Notes: a model not told the origin generated them from the letters alone. Positions 1 through 13,582 are shown, numbered from the stretch's first letter. The stretch is DNA of 64,000 nucleotides from Lycocorax pyrrhopterus obiensis (GCA_014706295.1 JACSVZ010000039.1:2604001-2668000), one strand, 5' to 3'. Numbers and translations: made by a program.

Positions 1-344
1 CCAGAAGCACAGAGGTGAGTCCTATGTTAGCATGTGGTTTAGGCATCAAACATTTGCTTTCAGTCATAGATTCCCATTTCAAGAAAGCTAACACTGTCCT
101 GTTTTATATTGTAAACATTATTAAACATGTTTAACATGTAAGTGATATGTAGAGATGTGCTTTAAAGTATGGAAATTTAACGTCCCACAGACTCCTTCCT
201 TAAAACAAGATCCCTGTCTAAAGATTACACACAAGTGGTTACTACACACATGCATGAACACTATATTACTGAGATTAGTTTTTCCTATCACATGTTCCTA
301 GGTAAACAAACAGTTACAAATATCTTTAAACTCTCAGTTACAGT

Positions 345-510
345 TGTAAATTTTTTAAGAAGTCTTGGCTCTTCTGCAGACTGTGAGATTTTCAGTGGGT
401 CACTTGCAGTCCTGGAGTTTGCTCCTCAATAAAATGGGACAATGGCACTTACCGTTCCTTTGTAAAATGCTTTAAGGTCTATGGCTGCCAACAATGCAAA
501 GAACAAAGAA
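345..510 (+). mobile_element. Ancient MIR/CORE-SINE-like remnant
   Basis: The order 'ctgtgagattttcagtggg', 'tcacttgcagtcctg', 'aataaaatgggacaatggc', 'acttacc', 'tttgtaaaatgctttaaggt' and 'ctatgg' follows the core and 3' parts of amniote MIR-type SINEs as I recall them. It is highly diverged; the family assignment needs a profile search. Confidence 0.5.
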
Positions 511-771
511 CCACTGCTACTTTAAAGAGGTCTGACATGAACTATAAAAGTCAGAACATAAATTAAGAGCACATAAAATAAATTGTACTATGAAGTTCAA
601 CAGTACATATTTACATAGTAGCTGTAGCAGTTCTTGCTCCAGTTGGGATTGCAAAATGACTGCTATACTGCTTCTACAACTCTAAGAGAATAGAAAACTT
701 TGGACAACAGAAAAAAATCTGCAAAAGTTCATCCATTTATTCTACAGAACAGTCTTACTGGGCTACCAAAT

Positions 772-835
772 TCTTAAGCCTTGAAATCAATGGGATTTTT
801 AAGCATCAAACACTCAAGAGCAATTGATTTCTTAA
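772..835 (+). repeat. Fragment of an ancient amniote interspersed repeat
   Basis: 'ttgaaatcaatgggattttt', 'aagcatcaaacactcaag' resembles the 'TCAATGGGA...TTAAGCA' motif of old sauropsid interspersed repeats, probably related to old CR1/L3 tails. It is short and diverged. Confidence 0.3.
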
Positions 836-1156
836 AAATAAGCATATCCCACCAAGAGAGACCATTTTTATGCATAAAGAAAAACTGCCTGTGCATGTAA
901 CACGTTGACTGGCATGCCTGTGGGAAGCTCTTTAAGTGAAAAAGGAATGGTGCAATGCAAAGCATCAATGTTCTTTTGCAACTTCATTTCATTCATAGTT
1001 CTTTTACAAAAACTGATGATCCTACTTCTCTATGGCATATGGCTTCTGTCACAAGTACTATCAATATTGTAGTCATGGGCACCACAAGAACACAGATAAA
1101 GAGTAAAACATGAGAAGAAAGTCAGGAGATGTCATATTTGTCACATTAAATTGACA

Positions 1157-1485
1157 TCACAGAAACACAGAATGGTTGGGGTTGGAAGGTACCTCTAGAG
1201 ATCATCCAGTCCAACGCCCCTGCCAAGGTAGGGTCACCTGGAGCAGGTTACACAGGAACACATCCAAGTGGGTTTTGAATGTCTCCAGAGAGGAAGACTC
1301 CACAACCTCCCTGGGCAGCTTGTTCAGTGCTCCACCACCTTCAATGTAAAGAAGTTCTTCCTCATGTTGAGGTGGGACTCCTTATGTTTTAGTTTACAGC
1401 CATTACCCCTTGCTTGACACCCATCTTTGAGATATTCAAAGTATGTATTGATGAGATCCCCTCTCAGTCTCCTTTATCATCAGTC
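1157..1485 (-). mobile_element. CR1 LINE 3'-end fragment
   Basis: The plus strand shows the characteristic antisense tail 'cacagaatggttggggttgg', then 'gatcatccagtccaac', 'agaggaagactccacaacct' and 'aagttcttcctcatgttgag'. About 330 bp are recognisable before similarity fades near 'ctctcagtctccttta'. It is a 5'-truncated CR1, as is usual, and lies in sense to RIMS1. Confidence 0.9.
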
Positions 1486-3001
1486 AGCCTCCCTTCTTAT
1501 GGTATCAACCACTGATCCAGCTGGACATTTGATTTGCCTCACTGTTTCTCTTCCTCACTTCTAACTCGATAAACTTCATGCTGTCCAAATATTTTTTGCT
1601 CTTTTAACAACAGACTATTTGCAACCATGAGCAAAAAGTAATATTTAAACAATACTACGAAAGCATAGTATTGACAAAAGCATTGGCACACAACCCCCAG
1701 GTAAGACTAAGATAACCTATTTACTGCTCAGTGCACCAGCACCAGGCACAGGGCAGCACTGGGTGAGTGACAGCACACTGCAGCTTGCTGTGCTCCCCAG
1801 TTGCCCTTTGAAGACCAAAAGCATTATTATACTCCCAGCATGCAGAAACTGGCAGTACCATATCCTAGAAAAAAGCAATATTTTTATTAATGGTACACAA
1901 AAAAAAGAGTATTATTAAAGTACTTACATTTTCATCATAAACATTGTATCACAGGACGGTGTTGTTATTATATATTCTACTTGACCAATGACAATGTATG
2001 AAGGGCTTGGATCATGACACTTTTGCTGAGAGCACAACTAATTCAAGTTACAATAAATTTACAATTCACTGTGTCATTTCCATCTACACGGTTATTCAGT
2101 TTTTGTTACTGGAAAGATTCATAGCAATTACATAGTATTAGCTTTGATGATGACATTTGCTCATCAGAAAAAGTAGGATACTTAAGGAAACCACCAGACA
2201 TTTGATCGCATTCAAAACAATTAACCAATGGACTTCTTAAAGATTATTCATGGCACTACTTCTCAGGCTGACAACCTCACTTTCTTTAGCATAAATATAT
2301 TAATGGTTCCTTTCATGCAAACAATTGATACAAAAATATAAAACAGACACCCACATAACTGTGCCTCTTGATTAGCATTCACACAGAGTCTTAGAAAACT
2401 GACTTTACATCTTATGGATGCCGAGCAATCAGCACAGCAAATGAGAGAAACCACTTACAAGGCAGAGAATTACTGCATCTCAGCAAGATCATTATCTGAC
2501 TTACAAAAATAGAATCAGAAATCTTAAGACAGTTTTACCTATGGAAAGTAAGTGTGCCAAAGGCACTCTTGCATTTGTAATTTGAACTTTGCTATCACCC
2601 AGCAATATCAGGTTCAAGCCTAGTGCTGTGACACAGTTTGCTTATTGCACGTAGAGCTGTAAGAACAAGAAAGTGGCTACTTTGTGTAGCCCAGAGGTGG
2701 TTATTTCTTAAGTAAGACCTTCTCTATCCAGGCAATTCTGCCCTGTGCCTCTCCTCCATGCAAGATGGGCAACCTTGCAGGATTCAGCTACAGGATATGA
2801 AGGACTGGGGCAGCTGAAAGCCCTTGTTTCTGAGGGGGACCAAGGAAAGGGCTGGGAGCAGAAATAAAGGGGGCTGGGCATAGGCTAAGTAGGACTCAGC
2901 TCACTGAATTTCAAGTGTCTATAGATGTTGTACTGGAGCTAGTCATGCCAGACTCCTTTTAGAACACTTACAGAAACCCAGACATTTTAAGGGGCAGTTA
3001 G

Positions 3002-3036
3002 TTTTTACTATTTTTACTATTTTTACTATTTTTACT
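3002..3036. repeat. 9-bp tandem repeat TTTTTACTA, about 4 copies
   Basis: Three full units and one partial unit follow each other without mismatch. Confidence 0.95.
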
Positions 3037-6000
3037 TGAGGATGGATAAGCCATGGGTAGAAGTGAACATTTCTCTCTGCTGGCTAGAGAGAAAGCCTGA
3101 AGCGATGAACTGACAGCTACATTGTGGACACCTATACTTGTTTGGACTGATCCCACCCTTTGTAATTACAGCTCCTGGTCCACTTCTTTGAAAAATGGTG
3201 CCTTTCTAGTTGTCAAGGACAGGGTTCATGTTCTATATCCCACAATCCCTCTCCAGCTCCTGAAGTACAGCTGTACCATACAGGTCTATTGAGGAAAATA
3301 CAATGTGAGAGACATGGACTCATGGGATTCCTTGAAGAGCAAAGCAGTGGGAATTACTGGCTAGAAGATTTGTGCTCAAGTCTTTCTAGATGCAGCCTTG
3401 GGTTTTTTATTTTTTAAATTAAAAATGGAACAATCCATGACGTCAAATATTCAGTCACCAGCATTTGCACAAAGATTTGTCTCTGGACCGCAAAGACTAA
3501 GACTGGAGAGGGGCTTTTTGCCCTTTACAGAGTGTCCCCTGGCCCAAATCAGTAAACTTTAAATGGCATTGTGGTAGCCTGCTGCAATCTGAAGGTGATT
3601 ACTGGGAAAAGTCACTCTTCTGGGATTTCGGCCATGGGCAACTTTGGACCAGAAACTACTGTGAGGCAGACTGTGAGGGAGAGCGTGAACCTTGGCTAAA
3701 AGGGGATCCCATAAAATTTCTTGACGTTGTTCCCAAGCTGGCTATAAACATAGCTATCCCCATGAAGCAGAGTATAGGGTAAAGGCCCATATACAGGCAT
3801 GGAGCATAGAAATACTTCTTGAGCAAGAATAAACAAAACTGTATTTGCAACTATGTAAATGCTGTTAAAGAAAACTGTAAACTGCCACTCAAAACTCACC
3901 ACAGTTTCTATGCCACTTTCCCAGTCACTTTTTCTCCTGGATTCCCCAGCCCATGAAAAAGGTTCAACTCTTAAGAGCTAACTCCTGCCCTGTGACTATA
4001 ATCCCTGCATAGATACATAAAAGTTGCCTGTTCCAACACATGCTAGAGATGATAGCTCTCTTCTTGCTGTGATATGTGGCCAGAGCTGTGAATTTTTCAA
4101 CATCCAAGGAAATGTAAATGCAATACAAATGCAACTCAGTTCTTTCAAACCCAGCTCTTGGGGTGGTTGTGCCTTACAAGGACCATGACTAAGACTCCAG
4201 AAAAAGAGATTGGTTACTAGATTGGATCCTGTGTGTGACCTTTCTGAAGTGACCCCTTCACAGTGCAGTGGAGTACCTCTACCTAGGCAGAAGAATCTAG
4301 CCCTTAACATGGTATGCCTCTAAGTTAAAGACAACCGATTTCCTCAAAATGTTTTCCTGGTAAATGATCCCTTTCCCAGCAATAAATACTACTTCAGTGG
4401 AGAACTTTCATTAGGCAAAAAGCAAACCAATCCTACTGTGCATAAAACCTGGAGTTTGCTTTCCATGCCCCTTGGACATCTTTCCCAGTTAGTGTTGGAG
4501 TCCAGACTGAAGAAAGCAGATGAGACTTGTCAAAGAAATCCCTTCACCCTGCCCTGACCATGAACTCTAGAAAAGAGCTGTTCAGGCAGGAGACCATTAG
4601 AATAATTTTTAAAGCCAGAGTAATGGGTCAAACTTATCTACTTCTGCACATAAATCTTAGGTCACATCTATGCCTAACTAATTCAGTGTTTTAAGTCTGG
4701 CCGTGCTCTGAGAGAGAACACTTCACACCAGCAAATCTAATCAAATGGCAGAGCTATAAATAAAGCCACCAAGAGCCATGTGAAAGCAAAAATAATCAAA
4801 ACAGCAACCCTGAGATTCCTGCCTGGAAGAACTTTTGGATATTTTAACCTGCTTTGTAAACAGGAAATCCATTTGCACACACCTGCGCTAAGATAACTTG
4901 TGGTAGGTTCTGACAAGTTCTGTTCTGAAACCACAGAAATCATCACAAATAAATGGATTCCCAAGACACTGATTCTTTTCCCAAAGACACAGAATCCACC
5001 ATTAACACCCCCCCCTCCAGACTTCTAGTAGTGTTTCACACTGATACTTTCCAAGCACCACATAAAATCAAAGTTACCCAGTTAACCCAAGCTTCAAAGG
5101 CAGGAACTGTTTTGGGCAGCAACCCTATCTTATGTAACCATGAAACTTAGGTGCTTCACAGATCACAGAATCAAAGCAGAAATACAACTGCCTCCTCTGG
5201 GCTTAGCACTGACCTGGCTTGACCTGAAGCAGAGTCAAGCTTCCATCACATAGAGAATTTCTGGTGGACTGTCAAACATCTAGAGCTTCCAAGAAGAAAA
5301 ACATCTCATTTCTAAGATTCCTGGCAAAGTGAACCTTTTGAAGTGATTGGACACCAGAAACTGAATTTTTTCAATATGAAAAATGGTTGCATGTGTAAAT
5401 AAAGTAAACGATATGTGAGTGTCTCTCTGTGAGCATCAAGTATACCTATAAATACTAAGTCATTTCAAAGCAATTCTCAGGGTAACTTTGAGGATAAAAC
5501 CCTAACAGTTCATTGAATGAATACTGTAGTTTGATCTTTTAGCCTTTTGAATGTCTTAATTCTGTGACACTGTGGTTAAATATTTGTAGACTTCAGTCTG
5601 AAAATCTAAACAAATTGTCCAATTTCAGTAAATTCAAGCAAGCTGAGACAGACCTCAGCAACAGTATGTGTGGCCTCTGGGTATCCTCAGGTCTAAGTAA
5701 CTATATTGAGGTTTGTACAAAAGGAAACAGCAATTCAACTTCAGCATTGCACAGTATTTTTATGCCATACTCAGAGTAAGTTATACCAAATAACTGACAT
5801 ACTCAGCACCTAACAACACCATAGGAATCAATACAGATATAAACAAACATCATTTTTCACTATTGGCCCCCTTTTGGAAGTTATATGGAAATCACTTCTA
5901 AAAATTGCTTATCAAAACAAAGAAAAAGCTGGCAGAACACTCAAAAGCCTAATGAAAATGGTAAAACTATGCCACAGTTGATATAAAATATTTGTACTTT

Positions 6001-7426
6001 GACAATGTGCCAGTGACTTAGAGATCCCATAATCTCTAACTTCCTGGAATGGTTTTTTTCTTTGTCTTTTCTTGGCAATTTGAAGAAAATTTAACAGACG
6101 CAATAAACTGGCTAGTCAAATGGAATGGTCAAAAATCACTCAAAATTTAATTTAAATACTTTAAATACCAGTATATGTACAGAGGAAAAGACAGCATAAA
6201 AATAAAAGGATATATTCAGATATGAACCTGTTAAATTCTCACTGGTCTCTGACTGATTTGCTGAGATAGCAATCACATCTGGTATGTTTTGATGAAAGCC
6301 ATTCACAGGCACAGGGAGCAGACATTCCCAGGGGATAAAAGCCACTGCTCATCAGCCTCGTTTATGCACGCAGTGCAAGCAGATGCCACTGAAGAGCCAA
6401 GCTTTGTACTGAAGAAGAAATTAATTGGGCGCCTCAATCCCCTTTTCCTTTTCTCTTTGTGTGTCAGACTGGTTGTTAGGAAGCAAGTTTGGGCTAGCAA
6501 GTAATATGAGGTGCTTGTTTTCATCTCTTCTATCTTTGTTCTATTTTAAGACTTGCCAAAGTGGTTATTATTTATGTTAATTTAACTTATATGCCATCCA
6601 AAGTATGAAGAGTACTCTGGGTAATAAAAGTTATACAGTCAGAGATCTAATTCCTTTGTCTCACAGTTTACATTGAACTGCTGCTCCTTCTCTTCTTGGA
6701 AACAAAGTTAACATTGGACTGGCCAATAGCCCTGGGGAGCAGAAACACTGCCTGACTGATGCATGTGGGACAAAGGCCAGTGACTGTCCTCGTTTATCAT
6801 CTGTCCACTCGTGTCCTGCAATGCTGCTGTTACCTGGGTCTCAGCCAGCTGAACCCAACCTCCCTTCTTGATATCTAAAAAGCCCTGGAGAAGGGAGTTG
6901 CTTTTAAGACTGTACCTCTGGTGTGCTCAGACTCTTTCCTACCCACATGAAGAGCTCCTACTGGAGAGACTATGTACCAAGAGGGTTCTGCAAAGCTGGG
7001 TAAAAGTTTTCAGCTGAAATTTTTATGAGAAAAAAAAAAATCAGCAACACTGAAATGTTTTGTGAACAGATACCTGCTTAATTAATAAAATGTTAGCATT
7101 TTATTTAAAATGTCATTCATGTTTACTCATATTTTAGGAAATACTCAAGTTAAATTTAGTCCTTTCAAGATCGAATCATAAACTTTTAGATTGGAAACAG
7201 TTTTTCATCCATCTTAATAAATTGCAAAAAAATCATAATTTTTTTAGAATTATATGAATATTTCCCATAAATTTACAGGGTTCTGCATATTTCATTGCTT
7301 ATGATAAAGAATTTGGAGTATCTAAGGGCCATTACCTGTATTGCAGAGTACTAGCTACCTTATATATATGTATACGGCTTTTTTGATAAATGCACCAACA
7401 ATCAGCTGCAGTAAAAGCAGCAAGCT

Positions 7427-7480
7427 TTATTACTATTATTATATTATTATTATTATCATTATCATAATAATAATTATTTT
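7427..7480. repeat. (TTA)n-type microsatellite, imperfect
   Basis: An interrupted run of tta/att trinucleotides with cat and aat variants, about 54 bp. It creates a false poly-Tyr/Ile open frame. Confidence 0.9.
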
Positions 7481-7756
7481 TCTTGAAAATCTCTTAAAAA
7501 CAACTGGTTTTTGCCCTAGGTTAGGTTTACTGCTTTTTATTTGGATTCTGTTGCTAATAGTTCTATTCCTAACCAAAAAAAAATTTACTGAAAAAACCCT
7601 CAAAGCTCATCTTCACATTCACATGTAAAAGTGCTAAATAAGATTAAAATAATGTCTCTAAATCTAATGCTTCTTTGGATTCACTAAATGTACCATTTTT
7701 TAAACTCAGCCCACCAATACTTTATCACCAAACGTACGATTTTTAAAAATGTTCCA

Positions 7757-7803
7757 CAAACAAAAAATACCAAAACAAAACAAAAAGCCCCCCCCAAAAA
7801 ACC
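7757..7803. repeat. A/C-only low-complexity tract
   Basis: CAAAA units followed by C8 and A6 on the plus strand, the opposite polarity to the T/G tracts elsewhere in the window. Confidence 0.85.
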
Positions 7804-10200
7804 CTTCAAGATTTTTTACAAAGTCAGTTTTATTTTTTAAAAGATACCGAACCTCATAATTTCTTGGCCCTAATGGATTTAGAGATAAGATACTTGTATC
7901 TGAAATGGTGTGTTGAACAGGCTACCTCATTAAAAAAAAAAAAAATCAAGGTTTATGTTAGATAAGAAAAGAATTTGCTTTTGAAAGGAAAAAAAAATCA
8001 GGTCTATCAAAATTAAGCTCAATCATCTGACTCTAAACAAAGGCTTTACTCTCCTGCAAGAAAGGAATTAATTCCTGTGCCACAGAGAAAGAACAGTTTT
8101 CCTCTGAATGACTGCAGGTACTCTAAAGCTTTCTACAAGTTCCAGAACACAATCTGTGGATCCAATCAGGCAAGAAGCATACGAAGAGTAATAAAACACA
8201 AGTTTTAGACTGACATTCTCTTAAACAGAGGCATTTACATAGAAATTTTTAATGTGAAGATAGTACAATTTTTTTTCCGTCTTGGTAGTCCTTTGGCAAC
8301 ACTATTTCCTTTTTCTGTCATAATTTTGGTATTATTTCAACTCTGTGTTTATACTTGCACAAAGTAGAGCTTGTGAACACAGTGTGAATCAGATAAGGAA
8401 ACAAATAAAAATCCTCTTTAAACAGAGCTCAGTTAAATATAGTCAGAACTGTAAGTAGGCCTTTGTATAAGACATTTCATAAGAAAATACAATACAAATA
8501 TAACAGTGAAGCTACACTTATTAAAGACATTTTACATATTTTTAAATCATACAAGGCATGCATGTCATAGTTTAGGCATAATCAAGATTATACTTTGGGA
8601 AAGCTATAAATTTTCCTAAACCCCACACTACTTAAAAATTGGAAATAGCCCTAAGTACAGTTATTGCTGCAGTAATATCTCTATTTTAAAATCTAGGGAG
8701 AAGTTGCAAATACAAAAGCAGAGGAATACTTTTGAGTACAAGTCAAGCAACTACACAACAGGAGAAAAAGTCACAATTTGCATTTCAGGAGAAAGGAAAA
8801 GAACCACATGTAACACTAACCCAGCAGAGCAGTGGGAGTTTGAAAATACTAGCCCTTATTAGGAAATCTTTTGGAAGATGAGTAACTGGAACTGAACTTT
8901 GTTTCTACTAAGGGTAGTGAATTTCTCAGCAAGACGGAAGCAGTAAATAATAGAGAACATGCTTACATTCACTCAACAGTTTCAAAGAATTGAGTATCAC
9001 TACCAGAACAAAAAGTTCTTCTTACAAAAACAATCAGGTCTTTTTCTTTTTTTTTCTTCATCCACTTGCTCATCACCCTCCCCTTCTTCCCCACCCCTTC
9101 CTGCAGAAACATTTGGGTGCAGGAGCGGCTGAGTTTTTGCTGGGACCAGGGTTGCTCTTTGCTGTTGGGTGTCAGGTGCAGAGCCCAGAACCTGTCACCA
9201 TCCCTAAGGCACCATGACCATCCCTGCAGCCTTACTACAGACTTTTTTTAGATTGGCTGAAAAGAGAAATCCTTCTAAATGTCCATCTCCCTACATTCTT
9301 CTTTTTGTGCAACACAGCCGTTGTCCTCATAGATCATCACAACTATGCAGAGCAAGCTCTAAGGGCCTGCTCTGGGGAAAATAACAACCCAGATAGGGAA
9401 GACTCACACACAGATAATACTGAACAGACAAACAAGGCTAATGAGGGAGCTGCAGGACAGAGCACCACACTTCTGCTAGGCTGCTGAAAGTTACTTTTCA
9501 AGTACAAACAGAGTAAAGTTAAGGAAAAGATTTTTGAACCATAGAGACTAAAGATAACAAAACAGAGATATCTGTAGGTAAGGGAGCTTGTGCAAATAAT
9601 AAGCATTCTTGCAGAGATAAATGCCCAACACAAGCAAGTACTTGGAAATGCTCCTCTAAAAAAACAGAGAACAACATGTGAATTACAGAAGACCAGGTTA
9701 AACTGGTGAGGTAACTCTGTAGCGGTAAGACTCATGGTAATTCCGAACTCCAAGATAATGTTCTGAATCTGCCATTAGAAAATCTGGTATCTTGTAGCAT
9801 TCCACTTAGATGAACAAGAGATAGCAATACAAAAAAGTAACATCAGAAAAATGAAAACAGCAAAAGGGTATTATGCTAGATAAGAAACAAACAACAAGAA
9901 AAAAAGGCTGTTTCCCTACTGTGCTAAATGCTCTGAGAGGTTTAAGATACTTCACTCTCTGTTCTGACTGTTAGAAACTTTATTGTAATTTTGACACAAA
10001 TATAAAAGTTATTTGTAAGTAATTTATACCTGTTCGTTATTATAGCACAGTTTCTGATGGTGGTGTCCTTTAGATTCAAAAACTCTTGTGCTTTTTTTTT
10101 TATCTGGAAATTTTCATTACTCATTCTGAAAGGAATGAACTTGCAATCTGCATTGTCACAGTTTTTCTGAGTTCTACTATTCTATCCTCAAGTTCATCAG

Positions 10201-10305
10201 TCATAGAATCACGGACTAAGCTGAGTTGGAAGGGACCCATAATGATCATCGAGTCTAACTCGTGGCCGTGCACAGGACCATTCCCAAGAGTCCTTCCCCT
10301 AGATT
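10201..10305 (-). mobile_element. Short CR1 LINE 3'-end fragment
   Basis: The plus strand begins 'tcatagaatcacggactaag' followed by 'gagttggaagggaccca', 'atgatcatcgagtctaac' and 'gcacaggaccattcccaaga', which is the antisense CR1 3' end. Only about 100 bp remain. It sits 350 bp from the solo LTR, in the same orientation. Confidence 0.85.
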
Positions 10306-10648
10306 ACCAGGAACTGACATACTTTCTAAATCTGTTTCATCATCATATTCTAGCAGCATAAACGCTAGCTCTCAATAAAATATTAAAATCTGCCTGTGGA
10401 TTTGGCTTAGAAACTCAACTAGCAGACACTCTCTGGCTTGTTTTAATAAAACCAGTTGATGCCTCCCTCCTAACTGGTTTCTTCCTGACATCCAATATTC
10501 CCTACTGATTCCCATGCTTTCTATCCAGTCTAATAATAATAGATGTTTTACTGAATGCTAGATAAAATAAGTCCTTTGAACTTTTGTCTAGCACTCATTT
10601 CTTATCAAATAAGCACAATTTCTTTCACTAGAGTAATAAAAAAATAAA

Positions 10649-10654
10649 GTCACG
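10649..10654. repeat. Target-site duplication, left copy (GTCACG)
   Basis: Six bases directly preceding the LTR, identical to the six directly following it at 10971-10976. Confidence 0.85.
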
Positions 10655-10970
10655 TGTCGTACTTGGACACGAAAAGAACCACGCAGACCCAGCTTAGTTC
10701 AGGACAGAAAAGAAGCCAGGAAAAAGCCACCAGCTGTTTATTTTACTTCACATATATATGTTCCTAGGAATGACCGTGGATTGGAGGATGAGGTTACCAC
10801 CTCTCCAACCACACTGGTCAGACGAAAAGTCCATCAAATTTCTCCGCCTCAGGAGAAGGAATGAAAACAAAAAGGAACGGTTAGCTAAACATAACTGTGT
10901 TTACAGAAAGTGCGTGAGAACTCCATCACAGAAATGAAAACATCAGAAGACTGCAAATCTCAGGGTGACA
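10655..10970 (-). mobile_element. Solo LTR of an endogenous retrovirus, 316 bp
   Basis: The element begins TGTCGTAC and ends GGGTGACA (TG...CA, with TGTC/GACA terminal complementarity) and is flanked by a perfect 6-bp direct repeat GTCACG at 10649-10654 and 10971-10976. On the minus strand it carries a TATA-like catatatatg (10751-10760), an AATAAA signal (10737-10742) and a GC-richer tail of R/U5 type, so it reads minus. No primer-binding site, internal region or second LTR follows, hence a solo LTR left by recombination. A 6-bp duplication is usual for alpha- and beta-type avian elements (family knowledge). It lies in the same orientation as RIMS1, so its poly(A) signal is on the sense strand. 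The intact target duplication suggests a fairly recent insertion. Confidence 0.85.
10737..10742 (-). promoter_or_regulatory. AATAAA polyadenylation signal within the LTR
   Basis: The minus strand reads AATAAA in the LTR, shortly after the TATA-like stretch. Because RIMS1 is transcribed from the same strand, this signal is in sense orientation inside its intron. Usage is unknown. Confidence 0.6.
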
Positions 10971-10976
10971 GTCACG
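10971..10976. repeat. Target-site duplication, right copy (GTCACG)
   Basis: Exact match to the left copy at 10649-10654; together the two copies define the LTR ends. Confidence 0.85.
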
Positions 10977-11352
10977 TTATGAGGTGCAAGAATCATGCTC
11001 AGAAATGCATCCTTGTCATTTAATCAATCAAGCAATCAATATGAAATGTCAGGGGAAAAAAAACAGCCTGACCACTGCATCACAATGTTGTCACAACCCT
11101 TGTAAAAAAACAACAGAATTATGGAAAGAAGAAATGGTGTTCTCAAGAAAGACAACAACAACCCATCCTTATCCCAAAGGCCTTTGCCCTCCAGCATATT
11201 TTATTTCTTATTTATTATCTGCTTCTTCTGTCCATATTATCTAGACCTGTAGGAATTATTCATTATTGATTGTATCATAAAATTACTACAAGGATGGACA
11301 GAAAAATAGTCCTACTGGCATTTCCAAAAAAGAGACTGAGATAGATTAACAG

Positions 11353-11460
11353 ATTTGGGGGGTGGGGTTTTGTGGTTTTGGTTTTTGATTGGTTGGTTTG
11401 TTTGTGGCTGTTTCTGTTTTGTTTGTTTGTTTGGGGGTTTTGTGTTTCTTGTTTTTTTTT
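11353..11460. repeat. T/G-only low-complexity tract
   Basis: Roughly 108 bp of almost only T and G on the plus strand (gggg/tttg motifs), hence A/C-only in the RIMS1 transcript. It creates a false Lys/Asn/Gln-rich open frame on the minus strand. Confidence 0.9.
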
Positions 11461-13582
11461 AAATAGCAGTGTCTGCTCTGAAATGATATAGCCCTGAGCC
11501 TGGAAGGTCACATTGCTTTGCTTGAATTTCCATGTTACCCAAGCAAGGTTATTTTTTACAGAGTATAGAGGGGCTTGTTAACAGTCACTAAGTACCTCCA
11601 GTGAACCGTCATATTCTCCATCAACAGAGTAACGGATGAGGTTTTCTTTTCTAAATCTTTACCTTAACTTCAGTCATCCAACCTTGAGAGAAAGCCTTCT
11701 TGAGACCAGTCTTGGAAGGTGAACCGGGGGGCAATCAATTGGATGAAGAAGAGTTCTTCAAGCTGCAGTGAACTCGCAAAAGGAGCATAGATATTCTGTG
11801 GGGTGCACGATTATCAGAACGTCACTGCTCAGTGACAGTTTCCTCACTTAGATGACAGTACCTTATCTGATATTGGGAATTTGGAGCTTAATTCAAAAGA
11901 ACACAGAGAAAGCCACTTCTTTATAGGGCAAATTACAGAAAATGACAGAAAATATACTTTAGCAGGATATTCCATTTTTTACATAGGGAAATATAGGATT
12001 GTCGTGTGTTTTTGCTCAGGTTGCAAGTTACCTCCTGAGGGAAGCAGACAAACACTTCAAGATTCCCTCCAAGTATCAGATATACACATAAGTGAAAAGA
12101 GTTTTTCTTCATTCTGTTTTCACCTTGTGACAACACTTGATTTCAGCTCTGCTTCATGGTACGTAATCTGTCTCTGAAATGTTAATGCCTGTGGCTTCAT
12201 TTCAAGTCGCTGACGTTGACCTTCACCAACAGAAGATGGAAAGCAAATAACTTTGGTTCTATGTAAGAAAAATCTCATTGTGGTTCACACCATAAACATG
12301 GCAAGGTACTTTCATTTAGAAAATTGACCTGGTATTAGTGTAATGTCAGACTAGAAATGCTGCCCATTCTTCTAAGCTTCTTAGCTCTCCTTCTCTGCAT
12401 CTCTTCCACTCTCACCTGTGTCAAAGTAGTTGCAAGCCACTGTTGGCACTTAAAGAGAAGTATGCTCCAACAAACAGATGAACTTTCTGGAGCACTATCT
12501 GCTGACCAGGGAATAGAAAGCAAAGGGGAGGAATTGTTTTGCTTTCTTAAGGCACTTGTCTGCATGTACCAGGAGAACTGAGAGGGATCCAGGGATGGGA
12601 ATACTTCTGTTTATCTGAGATTGAGGTTTTCCTTCTCTCCAGAACTCATTTTACTGATTATACCCCTCCCCATTACCCCTATCCACTTTGAAATGCATTA
12701 TTATGTCTCTATATATGGTATAAATTCTGTAATAAAATTCGTCCCTCCTATTACAGAAGTTTTCATCTCATTCAAAACAAACCTAGAACGCCAAACCAAA
12801 ATGTAGTGTGATCAATACTGGCCTCAGTCACTCATTAGTATGGAAACTATAAGATAAGATTTTCTGTAGAGGGGAATAGAGAGTTGTAACACAAAATCAA
12901 GACAACAGATGATGATTTCTTATCCTAATCTAGTTTCCTATAATTTTCCTGTGATTTAAAGTTTAGTTGCTGCATTCAGAAAATTTGCAGTTCTATATTT
13001 ATTCTGTATATATGTATACACATTTACCAAAATAAGGCTGACAAAGAAAGCTAGAAAAGTTGGATTATAACTAAAATGGTTATGTATGCCTGAAGCTATT
13101 TTCAATTTTTTGTGGTCATTTTGGGAGTTTTGCTTCTTTTTTTCCCCCTTTTCCTTTTCTTCTTTTTAACTGTGATAACTAAGAAAAGATGGATTTTCAT
13201 TAGGAATATTGTCAGAAGATTACAAGCTTTTTCTGATGATCTATCTAATCTATCCAATTTGGGGGCACAATGAACAAATACATAATAAGTAGGGATTTCA
13301 CGGAACAGTTACTAAAAGTATTATGAAATCTTAAAGATAAACAAAAGGAAGGTGCAGCAAATAGACATAATTCCATTGCAGATGTACATTAAAATAGAAA
13401 CCAATTCTTTCATTGACCATCTATAAGGCACATATTCTGAATAAATACTTTCCAACAGCATTGAACAGGGTGTGTAAAATACTGATTCCAGGTCCTTCTA
13501 ACTCCAACATGCAAGTGGATCTGCCCCATATGTGCAAAGAAATCCATGTATGTATGTACAGACACAAACAAGTATGCACAGG

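Noticed and set aside
1..30. GAG|gtgagt-like donor at the left edge on the plus strand
   Set aside because: Opposite strand to RIMS1, with no acceptor or coding frame visible; a chance match.
7341..7628. 95-codon plus-strand open frame with Tyr/Ile runs
   Set aside because: Translation of the (TTA)n microsatellite.
9343..9753. 136-codon minus-strand open frame, hydrophobic and Cys-rich
   Set aside because: No recognisable domain, AT-rich intronic context, and composition expected from a chance frame.
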